Positions 23,501 to 32,500 of a DNA stretch of 64,000 nt are shown in pieces. The position numbers were made by a program, and so were the translations under genes. The notes beneath the pieces were generated by a model, which made no database searches, was not told the DNA's origin, and saw only the letters and a list, made by a program, of their open reading frames with translations. Source of the stretch: Psococerastis gibbosa (Eukaryota; Arthropoda; Insecta; Psocodea; Psocidae). Within the stretch, counting starts at the first letter, position 1. The number at the start of each line of letters is the position of its first letter. The stretch lies in assembly GCA_963971405.1 (NCBI GenBank), contig OZ020487.1:41141039-41205038 (forward strand), written 5' to 3'.

Positions 23501-26500
23501 AAGACGATCCTGCGCAGTCAGATACCCGGCGGCTTCTGCAATTAACATTAGCCACATATAGTTTTTGTGCATGCATGCCTATATCTAGTGTGCTCACCTA
23601 AATGATTATTTCTAAAAAAAACGAGATAAAGCGCATTATTTGGATTTTATAGAATACTTTTTAAGTCAATCGGATAGCTTATCTGCTTTTTAGAAATTTT
23701 GTATTTTTAATAAATGTTTCATAAGATCATTAATGAAGTAACTTGATTGCTGCTAAGGCGGTTATTCCACTTGTCATATTTTCTTCATTTGTGCATTAAA
23801 AAATGATGAGATGTCTGTTTTAAGGAGACTATTATGTGGATACTTAACTTACCTGTAATAAATTAAGTTATAATATGGTTATTGATGTCTCTGCCATTTT
23901 ATAACTTAATTTATAATTGTCTCTTAAAACTCATCATTTTTTAATGCACAAATGAAGAAAATATGACAAGTGGAATAGCCGCCTAAACGATTAATTAATT
24001 TTGTAAAAACTGACCTGGCCATCCACTAATTCTTTCCAATTTATACATTAGTTAAGTAAACAAAACAAAACCCCTGCCGCGTACCATGAACACTGCCAAG
24101 TTTGCTGCAGTTTTTAACAGGCTCTGTTCTGGTGGACTCAACTTGGTATTGCCAAGGCTCTTGCGTCAAATGATATAGTCAACAATCCAGCTTTCAAGAG
24201 CCCGCCATAAGACATTGTCCGCCATTGTCAAGACATGTAGAGTAGTGGTACGGACTTTGACTTTCACCCGAAAGGTTGTTGGTTCGAGTCCTACACTTCC
24301 TACATTTTCTGGGCCATTCTTCGGAGGGCATGTAAAGCAGGCGGCCCCGGGCCTTCCTAGTTGAGTATGTGAGAGGGCTTAATAGCCCTAACTCCGCTGG
24401 GTTGGCTTAGTAATAGAACAAAAAAGTCAATATTTATTTATTAATTATTATTTATAAGAAGTTTCACCTCAAAATGAATAAATATTTTTATTTCCTTCCT
24501 TCTTTCCATTTACTTACCCAGGAGGATTGTGGCAACGGACTGAGGTGGGGACAATAGTGGTGAAGAGCAGCCGCTTCGGTGAAGGAATGTTGTGGATTTT
24601 GCAAACAGCACCACCTTTGAAACAGACAGCAACTGATCCGAACACCATTTCTCCCAGTGCTGTTACTTCTGCACACGCCTTCTTATACTGAATAAACAAA
24701 TATTGTTAGCTTATTTCTTTTATTACAGCTTATTGTGAAAATAAAATTAAATGAGATATAGTATTGGGTAGTCTCCCTTGACTCATACGTAATGTGAATG
24801 ATAAGCTCTCTCAAAATAAAATTTCAGAAAATTTTTCTGCTTGTATTGCTCTCCCGAAGTTATAAACGATTTTACCAATGAAGACTGCTGAAATTGTCAC
24901 CAAATAAATTCAGTTGGACAAAAAAAAAATCGAATTGGTCGCTATTAAATTTAAAAAAAAAATTGGAAATTTAGTAAAGAAAAGAAACGTTCAGTATAAC
25001 AGAAAAATCAGCATAAGTCGCGGGGAGCTCAGAACAGAAATTGAGATTAGTGAAGATTACATCATATTTGTATACTTTGGCCAAGACAATTGAACGTTCC
25101 CTACACAATACGTTTTTAACTACATCGCCTCAATAATGTGTGTTTTACTCTTGCAGCATATTAAAGATTAAATTATTAACTTAACTTAAAATGACACAAA
25201 CATCTAATTATTTATAATGTTATTGTAGTTTCAGTTTAGGCTTTAAGCGACAATCGGAGGGGGAAAAGCCTTAGGCAGGTTTTCCATTGACCTTGATTGC
25301 GAAAGCTAGTGTGATATTGACGTGGTAACAGACATTAAAGACAGTCTAAAATGTCTGCTACAATGTCAATATCACGGTAGCTTTCGCAAACAAGGTCAAT
25401 GGGAACCCCGCCTATGAAGTGTAAAAACTAAATATCTCATGAAATACCAATTGCAGAGCTGTCAGTAATATCAGAACAGAAGAAAATGTTTGACAATTCT
25501 GATACATGATTATTATAATAGAAGAGATTAATGAACCGGGAGATACAAGGAAGGAGACCACCAGGGAGGCCGACAGTTACACTGGTAAGAAAGATCGCCG
25601 GAGAAATAAGAAGTTTAGGGCTCGCTCAGGACAGGACTGTGTGGAAACGACCCTCCATGAGGATAAAGCGTAGTAAAGTAAGTATGTACCTCCTCATTTT
25701 AACACAGATTAGATTCACGTTAGTGAAGGCCACATGTCATACATCAAAATGTAGAGGAGCATTTCTGCAAGTTTAATGGATACTGGTGACTGCCCTACAA
25801 TCGATATTTCCAGGGACTTTGTACAAAAGGAGTACTACAATTTGCTCTTAAACCATATACGCCAACAAATTGCTACTCCCATATGAAATGGCCTGGTTAT
25901 GGGGCACCAACATCTATGAGCTAATGTCAGTAGTATATATCAGTAATTATTATCTAAAATGAACTACCGTTGCCCAGGTGCAATATAACATGATATAACC
26001 GATTGCCACTGTGTACAAGGTACAATATGTTAAATTGACTCTTTTAGTAGTACTCGTATTTCTTCACCATTATTGTGTGTTACTTTATATATATCGCCCC
26101 ATGATGACTGCAAAAATGAAACCAATAACGTATGATGTAAAAAATAAAAGGTTACATCTGAAGATTCTGAATTTATATCATGGGTATTTTCTGGCCATGC
26201 TTCGGAGGGCATGTAAAGCAGGTGGTCCCGGGTCTTCCTAGTTGAGTGCAAGAGAGGGCTTTATAGCCCTAACTCCGCTAGGTTGGCTTAGTAATAGAAC
26301 AACAAAAAAATCGTTATTTATTTATTGTTTTATGCTGGTGATCGAACCTAATCCTTCAATATTCATGGTCCACCTCTACCAAGGATGTGCCAAATAAAAC
26401 GAAAGTCATTTCCTACATAATTTTACAAGAGAAGTATTTTAATGTGTGAAATTGCAACATTGTTTGGATCCGGCACTGTGCCCAATGACCTCAATTAAGT

Positions 26501-28984
26501 AGTCTGCTGCTCTGTACAGAGCGGGATTGACTTGCAAAGTAGACCAAAATCAGAGGCCAACTGATTTTTAAAACACATCTTACTCAACTCTCACGTGGGC
26601 ATGACTCAAGTTCAAAAAGCTCCTAATGACCCTTTGACCCGTGACTTCTGCGTCTTTTTATAAATTATTGACTATTAAACTGAGCGTCGATCTATAGATA
26701 TCTTGCCTGCGTGTTACTTTTCACAATAAGCTTACCATAACCCAAGTTCCATGTTGTTCTCTTATTAGAAAACAAATCTTTCTCTAACAAATTAGTACTC
26801 TAAGAATGGCAGCTTTGGCAGTAATTAAAACTCTGACATTCATGCAACTTTTGGGATTTTAGAGTTTATTTGTTTCACCAATTGTACAATACAGTAATGT
26901 ACACCAATTACACTATACAAAATCATTATTCTAAGTTTGCATTGTTGTAGACTAATAGTTTGATTATGGATTGTAGAGAATAACGAGGTTTCTAAGAACG
27001 ATTTAATGTTTCATTATCGCTTTATGTAACCCCCTTTCCGCTCTCAACTCGTACAATATGAAATATGTACTGGGCGTTCCTCGTTGTTAGTTTGATGATG
27101 GATTGTATTTGAAACCAATCACTAATGTAGTATTTTTACAGTTATGCATCAACATGTATCTTTCTATACCTGAGATTTGTTAAATCCCTTCTGAGCATAC
27201 GTTTTAAATATTGGGTTGTTTTCATTGTGACAATACTAACCATATGAGCTAGTAAATTTTCATCTAACAGGCCGCAACAAGTAGTCATTGTCATTATGGA
27301 TGAGAAAGGCAATTCCGCCGACCTCGTTTCGCATAATGCACGTGACATTGACGTGGTAGCAGACATTAAAGACTTATTAATGATGTCTGCTACCACGTCA
27401 ATGTCACGTGCATTATGCAGAACGAGGCCGAAGGATTTGCCGCCTAAGAGCCCATTGGAATAAAAAAGCACGGTCACTATTGCCATGAATCCAATTTTTG
27501 ACTAGTGAATTCCCTACTGAAGGTGTTTGAATGAAAAATGGATGATAAGGCGCAAAGTCCACCGACCTCGTGTTTGATAGTGATATTGACGTGGTAGCAG
27601 ACATTAAAGACTGTCTTTAATGTCTGCTACTTATAGTAGCTAATGAAGGAGGGCTTACCTTGTATGCATACACTGAGTTAACTTCGACTACTTCCGACGG
27701 TCTCTGAATCCTACAAACACTTTCTGCCGCCACTTGTTCCACTGTGTCTGAGTCAAACAAAAGTTTGCGACCTCTCCTCTCGCATTCACGGAACACAAGA
27801 ACACGTACTTGCTCCGCGGCGAGCTCAAATTGGGTGCAGACATCACTGTAATGGAAAAAATAGTTTCAAATAAACTAATAGCCGGAAAAGTCGGATGCGT
27901 TTTCACCGATATGAACTAATTTTCTATAACGGAAGATATGTTTGTTCAGTACCTATTTTGTTTCAGAATCGAAACGAAAAAAGAAAGAATGGCGTATTTA
28001 AAGATGAAAGCCTACTTATGGAATGAAAGACGACATGTATCATGGACAAACTACTGGGTATATTTAAATGAAATTCGGTATGTAGGTTAAAAAAAACTAT
28101 CTTGAGAAAATTTTTCTTTTTTTATCAATTATCAATTTTGGAGAGGTTTACCAAAAAAAGGATACATTTTTTTTCTTAAAAAAAAAAAAAACGGCTCCAA
28201 CTATAGGGTCTACTTTTAATTCACATACGTATTGTATAGTAGCAGTTGATATGACCAAAACCAACCAGGTCGCATCCCCCTTGCGATTGTTTCTTATTAT
28301 TATTATTTTGATCCAATTTTCCGATACAGTGTACACACACTTTGGTTCTGGGGCAAGACTCACATTTCATGACAAATGAATAAAACTAAAATTTTCAGTG
28401 GAACCATTCCATCTATGCTTTATAACTTCAGGTATGTTTTAGGCTTTAAGTAGAGTAACGAAACCAAACAGCTTATTTCACCACCAAGGTTTTGGTTCTT
28501 GAATAATACGTTGATAATCCATAACCCAATATATTACGCATCATGACATCATTACTGTGTAGTACTATATCAGTCTAACGAAAAACTGAGACAATTTAGC
28601 GTCGCGAGGTATAATTTCATTCTAAGGGGCAGTGAGGGGCACCGGGACACATTGCTTGAAAACGGGACGGTCTAGACCAAAACGGGTCTAACGGTCACCT
28701 TTATCAAACCATACGATTCATTTAGTTTTTGGTCCTAATATTCTAAGCAATGCTAGTTTCTTTCGCCCAACATTATGGCCTTATACTTCCACCTACACTG
28801 CTAAAACATCGCCTGACAATTCGACAGGAACATTATATTATCCGTAGGAATGAAAGTAATTGAGTACCCATCAATGAAACAATAAAGCAATATTATACCT
28901 TTGGTTGGTACTATAAATTCCGGAATTTAAATCGGGCTTGAAGATTTTATTTCTAGAAGTAAACAACTTGTCGAAGAAGGTCAT
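14358..28984 (-). CDS. FNIP: Folliculin-interacting protein (FNIP1/2 orthologue), complete, 13 coding exons
   Basis: Joining 13 exons at GT-AG sites gives 3,231 nt, 1,076 residues plus stop, without a frame break; human FNIP1 is about 1,166 and FNIP2 about 1,114. Conserved blocks seen in order: N-terminus MTFFDKLFTSR; VRVLVFRECERRGRKLLFDS (about residues 37-56, FNIP_N/longin part); LGEMVFGSVAVCFKG (about 102-116); SLRRRWHHSMGTSLEASF; VRTKLGIALAVSL; FFVSTLLTAVLTHNLSWV (470-487); YSPLSDQFGDLCGILG then LNILTYFIRC (DENN part); AELSEAVCVVGDLRSW; and DVPLLMSVATAHTPEL near the end. Known for the family: FNIP binds folliculin at the lysosome, the complex is the GTPase-activating protein for RagC/D in mTORC1 signalling, binds AMPK and is an Hsp90 co-chaperone. 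Those roles are inferred here from homology. Exon sizes 86,187,170,174,269,187,336,100,894,266,219,136,207. Untranslated exons were not located. The isolated longest open frames do not show this gene because introns split it. Confidence 0.95.
14877..15012 (-). CDS. FNIP: FNIP coding exon 12
   Basis: 136 nt, acceptor TTTTCAG, donor GTAAGT, leaves in phase 0. Encodes SSQMVADMLESFSHLRSLGV and SPDF, aligned with [20 protein letters not shown] and SPNF of FNIP1. Part of the conserved C-terminal domain that contacts folliculin in the known complex. Confidence 0.92.
15496..15714 (-). CDS. FNIP: FNIP coding exon 11
   Basis: 219 nt, acceptor TTTTTGCAG, donor GTAATT, leaves in phase 2. Encodes MFGEVSCSFSPYQVLQAVTL and AELSEAVCVVGDLRS, matching LLGGYCSSYVPDFVLQGI and IAEAVCIIADMDKW of FNIP1 (FNIP_C domain). 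Intron 10 downstream-upstream of it holds an RTE-like LINE tail on the opposite strand. Confidence 0.94.
15817..15895. repeat. Perfect short palindrome in FNIP intron 10
   Basis: ACAAATGAACAATAATAATT and its exact inverse, immediately followed by a second copy of the right arm. Confidence 0.7.
16150..16350 (+). pseudogene. LINE C-terminus with a GAA tail in FNIP intron 10
   Basis: Reads GRRPIGKPRTTFEERDEQLA, RRKTMAKLKALPSNRGEFKK and WVRSDPLTLRTRH before TAA, then GAAGAAGAAGAA. It is on the strand opposite to FNIP. Confidence 0.6.
16411..16676 (-). CDS. FNIP: FNIP coding exon 10
   Basis: 266 nt, acceptor CACTACAG, donor GTAAGT, leaves in phase 2. It encodes a variable acidic region (for example QRSQTMENISQECQSDDL) ending QFQELFLS just before the C-terminal conserved domain. 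Little similarity to vertebrate FNIPs; support is from frame and splice sites. Confidence 0.85.
16735..17165 (+). repeat. Repeat A fragment in FNIP intron 9, with nested foldback E
   Basis: Repeat A blocks (TTTTTTTGGAGTTTTATGG; ACATACAGGCATTTCGTGAA) break off at about 16920 and resume at 17072 (AAGGACCTCAAAACGCG) around a foldback-E element. Confidence 0.65.
16925..17071. mobile_element. Foldback E (short form) in FNIP intron 9
   Basis: Hairpin with arms GGGATTAAAAATGTAAACAA and TTGTTTACATTTTTAACCCC and outer ends CTACTATGGCG / CGGCATAGTAGG. Inserted in Repeat A. Confidence 0.7.
17384..18277 (-). CDS. FNIP: FNIP coding exon 9 (largest)
   Basis: 894 nt, exactly 298 codons. It starts with TPYSPLSDQFGDLCGILGFP and LSSLLNILTYFIRCNN (THPYNPLWAQLGDLYGAIG and LLYFLTYFIRC in FNIP1), runs through a long variable region, and ends with VLFVVGESKAP, the counterpart of VTFLIGDSMSP. 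Two repeated acidic motifs are visible in the variable part, LYPNLEEF and LYPNIEEL. The vertebrate FNIP1 cysteine degron pattern C-x-C-x2-C expected shortly after YFIRC is not visible. Confidence 0.93.
18602..18701 (-). CDS. FNIP: FNIP coding exon 8
   Basis: 100 nt, acceptor TTCTAG, donor GTATGT, leaves in phase 0. Encodes FFVSTLLTAVLTHNLSWVQS, one of the clearest FNIP signatures (FLPALITAVLTNHLAWVPT in FNIP1). Intron 8 (18278-18601) is 324 bases with no recognisable repeat. Confidence 0.93.
18890..19578 (+). other. Long nearly open frame in FNIP intron 7, possible transposon remnant
   Basis: One frame runs from 18928 to 19578 with a single stop at 19285-19287. The downstream part, with RCDRPYNLPTLLHRFKTILY and RGSNYPSDYEN, looks like a LINE-type C-terminus; the upstream part is unrecognised. 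The GC content is higher than in the rest of the intron. It is antisense to FNIP. Confidence 0.4.
19879..20214 (-). CDS. FNIP: FNIP coding exon 7
   Basis: 336 nt, acceptor TTTGCAG, donor GTAAGT, leaves in phase 2. Contains NSHAMERILDRLRSLIEDSY, aligned with FESHMNKLKSAIEQAM of FNIP1, and ends with KFVAEFGDVLRLFESKETN, aligned with RFMKEFTFLMENASKNQ. This is the linker leading into the DENN-type half of the protein. It is divergent but collinear. Confidence 0.9.
20335..20578. mobile_element. SINE-C copy in FNIP intron 6
   Basis: On the minus strand a complete tRNA-like cloverleaf can be drawn: acceptor GGGCTTG/CAAGCCC, D-arm GTC..GAC, anticodon stem ACGCC/GGCGT, T-arm GTGGG/CCCGC with TTCGAAT loop. 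The seven-base anticodon loop CCGGTTA lacks the universal T33, so it is not a working tRNA. A partial inverted repeat of the same tRNA follows. Confidence 0.7.
21090..21252 (-). mobile_element. SINE-B copy in FNIP intron 6
   Basis: Complete copy in the same orientation as FNIP, with the 3' end complement AATCGCATACAAACAATTTAA preceded by an A-rich run. Confidence 0.75.
21290..21410. repeat. Foldback of about 115 bp in FNIP intron 6
   Basis: Arms AATAAGAATAAATTATAAAT and ATTTATAATTTTATTCTTAT plus CTTAATTCCACAAAATTTCA / ..ACATTTTGTGGAATTAAG around a short loop. Confidence 0.7.
21743..21929 (-). CDS. FNIP: FNIP coding exon 6
   Basis: 187 nt, acceptor TTTTTTTAG, donor GTAAGT, leaves in phase 2. 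Encodes SLRRRWHHSMGTSLEASF and VRTKLGIALAVSLPEYQQ, matching QRRWRRSQTTSLENGVF and VRKKKIAIGVIFSL of FNIP1. A second GTAAGG inside the exon (21798-21793) would drop the VRTKLGIALAVSL block, so the later donor is preferred. Confidence 0.93.
22330..22495 (+). mobile_element. LINE 3' end with (ATT)n tail in FNIP intron 5
   Basis: Ends GGGGACGCCCTGATAATAGC..AATAAAGAAATTATTATTATT, the usual form of a CR1/jockey-type 3' untranslated end with its own AATAAA and microsatellite tail. Confidence 0.6.
22744..23012 (-). CDS. FNIP: FNIP coding exon 5
   Basis: 269 nt, acceptor AATTACAG, donor GTAAGC, leaves in phase 1. It encodes a Ser-rich stretch of the N-terminal half ending in SLYESYGSHC, before the RRRW block of exon 6. 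Sequence conservation is weak, as in the same stretch of vertebrate FNIPs, but frame and splice sites are good. Confidence 0.85.
23362..23535 (-). CDS. FNIP: FNIP coding exon 4
   Basis: 174 nt, acceptor ATTGCAG, donor GTAGGT, enters and leaves in phase 2. It encodes a Ser/Cys-rich, low-conservation linker (for example SSSDSKTSGCSSDSK). Its place is fixed by reading frame between exons 3 and 5 rather than by similarity; vertebrate FNIPs also carry a Ser-rich variable stretch here. Confidence 0.85.
23757..23983. mobile_element. MITE-M-like element in FNIP intron 3
   Basis: Ends GGCGGTTATTCCACTTGTCA and TGACAAGTGGAATAGCCGCC, flanked by TAA on both sides. Arms of about 75 bp; a different interior from the composite copies. 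Confidence 0.8.
24228..24443 (+). mobile_element. SINE-A copy in FNIP intron 3
   Basis: Complete copy in antisense orientation to FNIP. It lies 74 bases from the exon 3 donor. Confidence 0.85.
24518..24687 (-). CDS. FNIP: FNIP coding exon 3
   Basis: 170 nt, acceptor TTATTCAG, donor GTAAGT, ends in phase 2. Encodes LGEMVFGSVAVCFKG and KIHNIPSPKRLLFTTIV, matching LGEMMFGSVAMSYKG and KIHQIRSPPQLMLSKVF in FNIP1. A full SINE-A copy (24228-24443) stands 74 bases downstream of this exon in intron 3. Confidence 0.95.
25273..25413. mobile_element. MITE-M-like element in FNIP intron 2
   Basis: Ends GGCAGGTTTTCCATTGACC and GGTCAATGGGAACCCCGCC. The centre again uses the GACGTGGTAACAGACATTA module. Confidence 0.75.
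25528..25700 (+). pseudogene. LINE C-terminus in FNIP intron 2
   Basis: Reads GRRPPGRPTVTLVRKIAGEI and RSLGLAQDRTVWKR, then a GTAAAGTAAGTA tail; the same family as the fragment at 3895. Confidence 0.6.
26186..26326 (+). mobile_element. SINE-A copy in FNIP intron 2, 5'-truncated
   Basis: Begins at ATTTTCTGGCCATGC and keeps the body and tail; antisense to FNIP. Confidence 0.8.
27307..27444. mobile_element. MITE-M-like element in FNIP intron 2
   Basis: Ends GGCAATTCCGCCGACCTCG and the diverged inverse; centre is a near-perfect hairpin of GACGTGGTAGCAGACAT. Confidence 0.75.
27549..27632. mobile_element. Half of a MITE-M-like element beside FNIP exon 2
   Basis: Left end GGCGCAAAGTCCACCGACC and the central GACGTGGTAGCAGACATTA hairpin remain, but the right arm stops after AATGTCTGCTAC. 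It stands 26 bases inside intron 2. Confidence 0.7.
27659..27845 (-). CDS. FNIP: FNIP coding exon 2
   Basis: 187 nt, acceptor TTACAG, donor GTAAGC, ends in phase 0. It encodes the most recognisable N-terminal block, VRVLVFRECERRGRKLLFDS, equal in position to [20 protein letters not shown] of human FNIP1 (part of the longin-type N-terminal domain). Only 26 bases separate its donor from half of a MITE hairpin (27549-27632). Confidence 0.95.
28050..28600 (-). repeat. Repeat A copy in FNIP intron 1
   Basis: Minus-oriented, same orientation as the gene; blocks ACGGCTCCAACTATAGGG and CAGGTATGTTTTAGGC identify it. Confidence 0.65.
28899..28984 (-). CDS. FNIP: FNIP coding exon 1 (start codon)
   Basis: 86 nt, ATG at 28984-28982 with A at -3. 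It encodes MTFFDKLFTSR and following residues, the counterpart of the MAPTLFQKLFSKR start of vertebrate FNIP1. Donor GTATAA lies at 28898 and below; the exon ends with two bases of a codon completed by exon 2. Intron 1 (27846-28898) holds a minus-oriented copy of Repeat A. Confidence 0.9.
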
Positions 28985-29230
28985 GATGCTAGGTGAAAAA
29001 GCACATTTTCATAGTCCGAATCCTCTCGCAAATTAGCACGAAATCATCGCAACATGAAACTAACTGGGTATAAATCAACTCCATTGACTCAGAAGCACGA
29101 GCAAGACTGAATATACAAATAAAACACCTTTTGTCACGTGCCCGTAATCATATGACGGTGTGTCACTCGCAGTCGCAGTCGCAAAATCGCGGCCATCTTG
29201 TTCAATGTTTACTAATAAGATTTACAACGT
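28985..29230 (-). promoter_or_regulatory. FNIP 5' region: CLEAR-like E-box and YY1-like site
   Basis: Upstream of the FNIP start. GTCACGTGCC at 29133-29142 differs from the CLEAR palindrome GTCACGTGAC at one base and keeps the CACGTG core; it lies about 150 bases before the ATG. At 29193-29199 the minus strand reads AAGATGG in a GC-rich context, like the YY1 site common in TATA-less promoters. No TATA box is evident. Known: vertebrate FLCN, FNIP1 and FNIP2 are targets of TFEB/TFE3/MITF. Use of these sites here is inferred. Confidence 0.45.
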
Positions 29231-29417
29231 GGCACTAAGGGGGCTGCTTCGTGCTCAAATTTTATGGCGCTCATTTTTTTGTTTTTAATATTTCTAAATT
29301 TTACCATATTAATGGTTGTTCATGAAAAGGAATTGACATGTTAATCTTATATTTCAAATTATACATGACAGAGGGAGCAATTAACGGAAATATAATCTTT
29401 TAGAGGCTATGTTATGA

Positions 29418-29528
29418 TTTCGATGGCAAGGTGGTGCATAGTAGTGGGCTGGTAGTTGTAGCCTATTTTTGAGTTGTTCGAGTCTTTACACGCAATGTGA
29501 TCGAAGACGTGTCATAACCCAACATGAG
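29418..29528 (+). mobile_element. SINE-B 5' part
   Basis: TTCGATGGCAAGGTGGTGCA through GTGATCGAAGACGTGTCATAA; the 3' half is absent. It is about 190 bases upstream of the putative FNIP promoter motifs. Confidence 0.65.
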
Positions 29529-31263
29529 TGCTTTCGGCCAGCATGAGACTATATTTCTAAACTGTATAATAGTCTACTTTCTGGATGCGCGTTTAGGAGA
29601 AGCTGCGCAGTTGTTGGGGGGGGGGGGGGCTACGCTCCTGTAACTTGTTGGACTATAATTTTGAAAATCTTGAAATGCTAAACCCCTTGTTTGATCATCA
29701 CAAATATAGCATGGCTTGAAAGAGGAAGAATAGACGAAGACATGGGTATAATTCAAATTAAGATAGACCTTCTACATCTGCCCAAAAATTGCATTAAATC
29801 CGCCCATGCAATTCAATTGAGATTGCTGGCAATGAATTTTTCCCGCCTTTTTCTACAAATTTGGTGTTCACTCGTGTTTAAGGGGTGAAGGGGTGATTCT
29901 GAAACTATGCATTTATACTCGTTTGAAACCTTAATTCATATGAGACATTAAAAATTCATTTCGGTTGAAAATTGCAGGCTGTGGATTTTTTTTTTACTCT
30001 ATGCATGTAATGGGAAAATTGCCCTTTCAACCGGTTTTCCATTAAAACACGGATTGCTTACTAACTCACCTGCGCCCGAATGAAGAGACGGATAGTAAAA
30101 CTGAATGCATGTCTAGAAAGAGTAAGAAAGGTGGAAAAGAACTAAAGTAGTTTGAAGTTTTCAAATTGATATTAACACCTCGAAAAACGCCTATTTTCGC
30201 TGAAAATTGGCAAATTTGGGCGTGCCTCCTCACATTTCCTCCCCCCAAAGTCGAACCCTTTGCCTATCACAACAAATATAGCATGGTCTGAAAGAGGAAG
30301 AATAGACGAAGACATGGGTATAATTTAAATTGAGATAATTAGTCTTCTACATCTGCCCAAAAATTGTTGTTGTAATAAGCAATGAAAAGTGGAAACCACA
30401 TTTACTAAGATGCCGTGGAAGATCGTTGTCACTCATCGGTGTCACGCATATATTGGTGTCACACATCGGTGTCACTCTTTATCGTGCATACACTCAGTAT
30501 TACAACCAGCGTTCATCGATTTATTAGACGTTGTCACGTCAAAAAGAAGATAAAAAGAGAGAAAATTATTTTATTATTATTATTATTATCAGGACAAGGA
30601 AAAGAAAGAAAGAAAGAAAGAAGAAAGGCACTCATTCATTTACTTTCAGACATCACTCCCCTGAAATGGCTGTTCTAAATCTCGTACTAAAAATATATTT
30701 GATATGGACAGTCCATTTTACTCATCAGTACAGGAATTTATGGAGCACTCTTCGTATTCATGGGCAATAGTGTGTGTGTATGTATGTATATAGGTGTACT
30801 GTATGTGTGTTTATTTATATGACGACATCCTATAACCTACTGTAATTGTTTTATGGATAATATAATTTGATTTGATTTAATTTGATAATCTCTCCAAATT
30901 ATTTTCAGCCCTAGGCGTAGTTTCTTCTGGCAAGGAATTCTAAGTCTATAGGGGTGTTCACTGCGAAGGAATGCGGTTTAAGTAAGTTGATGGGCGTCTG
31001 GGAATAGAAAGTTTGTTAGAATTTTGGAATAGAAAGTAAAATGGGGAAGATAATTTAGATAAATAAAAAAAATTGAATGGAGTTCTTGCGCAGGTAAATC
31101 CAACAGGGATGCTATACATGGAGTCAATGTAGACGTCATCGGACAACTATTGGTTGCTGCTTATGTTTTGCTTATGTAACTTTCGGACAAAAAAATTAAC
31201 GGTGATCATGTGACGTCACTACGCAAGTACTCCATTGATGCAACGCGACCAGTTATTTCACTG

Positions 31264-31297
<34 letters not shown>

Positions 31298-31590
31298 ACG
31301 GATAGCAAGGTTTTGTGAAAAGTTACGTAAGTATAATAATTCAACAAATGACATTAATTTATTTATGAGCAATTTTTTTGACTATAGTAGGTCAGTAAAT
31401 AAGAGATGAATTTGCACAATTCCCCCATACCTTTCTCACTGTATACACTAGTAGTTAATTTTTAGCCTAAATTGGCAAGTATAAGGTAAAGATCGAATAC
31501 GCAAATGTAAAATTTTTAATGAGCTTGACTATAAAGTGTCAAATATTCAATGCATATATAATATTCTATAATATACTGTATATTATGAAT
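29529..31590. other. Intergenic, no gene seen
   Basis: Contains a 110-bp direct repeat (29695-29805 and 30265-30370, sharing GAAAGAGGAAGAATAGACGAA), a 14-G run at 29617, microsatellites and a 29-A run at 31266. Confidence 0.5.
30570..30632 (+). repeat. (ATT)n and (GAAA)n microsatellites
   Basis: ATT x6 then GGACAAGGAAAA and GAAA x4. The complement of the same order (CTTT, TTCCTTGTCC, AAT) is at 45260-45310, so both are the tail of one retroelement family. Confidence 0.6.
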
Positions 31591-31594
31591 GTTA

Positions 31595-31731
31595 TGACCT
31601 TTTTGCTTTCCAATTTATAGCCTACGTAGTATAAGGAAAGCTTTGTGACGGTCGAAATTTTCGATTCCGAGATTTCAACGGATTTATATGTTTTAAGGTC
31701 CCAGGAACCCAAAAAAGTGGTTTTTACGAAA

Positions 31732-31764
<33 letters not shown>

Positions 31765-32500
31765 GTCTGTCTGTCTGTGCGTCGATTTCCGGGCAAACTA
31801 CTCGGTCGATTTTGATGAAATTCGGCATGTAGGTTCACAAAAATCATACCTCGGGATCATTTTTATTTTATTTTGGGCTAACTCAATTTGGGGGGGGGGG
31901 GGTTATTTTCAAAAACTTCAAAAAAACGTCTAAAAAAATTATTTCCCAAAAACCAAAAACGGCTCCAACGATTTCTTTTAAATTCACATATATTGTAGTT
32001 GTTGTTAATGTTGATAAAATGCGGGGGGTCGCTTGCCCCTTGATAGTTTGCTTCTGGGGGTAAAAAAATAAAAATGACTAAATTTTAATGAAAAATGACT
32101 AAAAAATATTTTTTCTGCGACACCTTTCTATCGATGATTTCTACCTTTAGGTATGTTTTAGGTGTTAAATTGAGTAACGAAACCGGACAGGTTGCTTTCC
32201 CAAAAAAGTATTTGGTTTTGTACAAAAAATGTTTTTGAAAAAATGATAGAAAATTCACGCTCAAATGCATTGCGTGCCCTGCCAGTATTGCTGTGTGGTA
32301 ATGTGTTGGTCTGACCTATCTATAATTTACCTCACCACCAGTGACGAGTGACGTCTGGTGGACACCCCCCCCCCCCCCCGAGATATCGGAAATTTAACCA
32401 TAGGAAAATTATTTACCATGAAATTACTCATTTTCTCTATCTAGCCTACTAATTTTGATAAATTGGAAAGCATGTTCGAGTAAACTCGGACCGGTTCTTT
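31595..32500 (-). repeat. Repeat A, long minus copy
   Basis: About 0.9 kb, the reverse complement of 5085-5815 over most of its length, including the homopolymer (C/G) run, the segment around CTATCGATGATTTCTACC, and the CTGT microsatellite at 31735-31775. No coding capacity. Confidence 0.8.
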
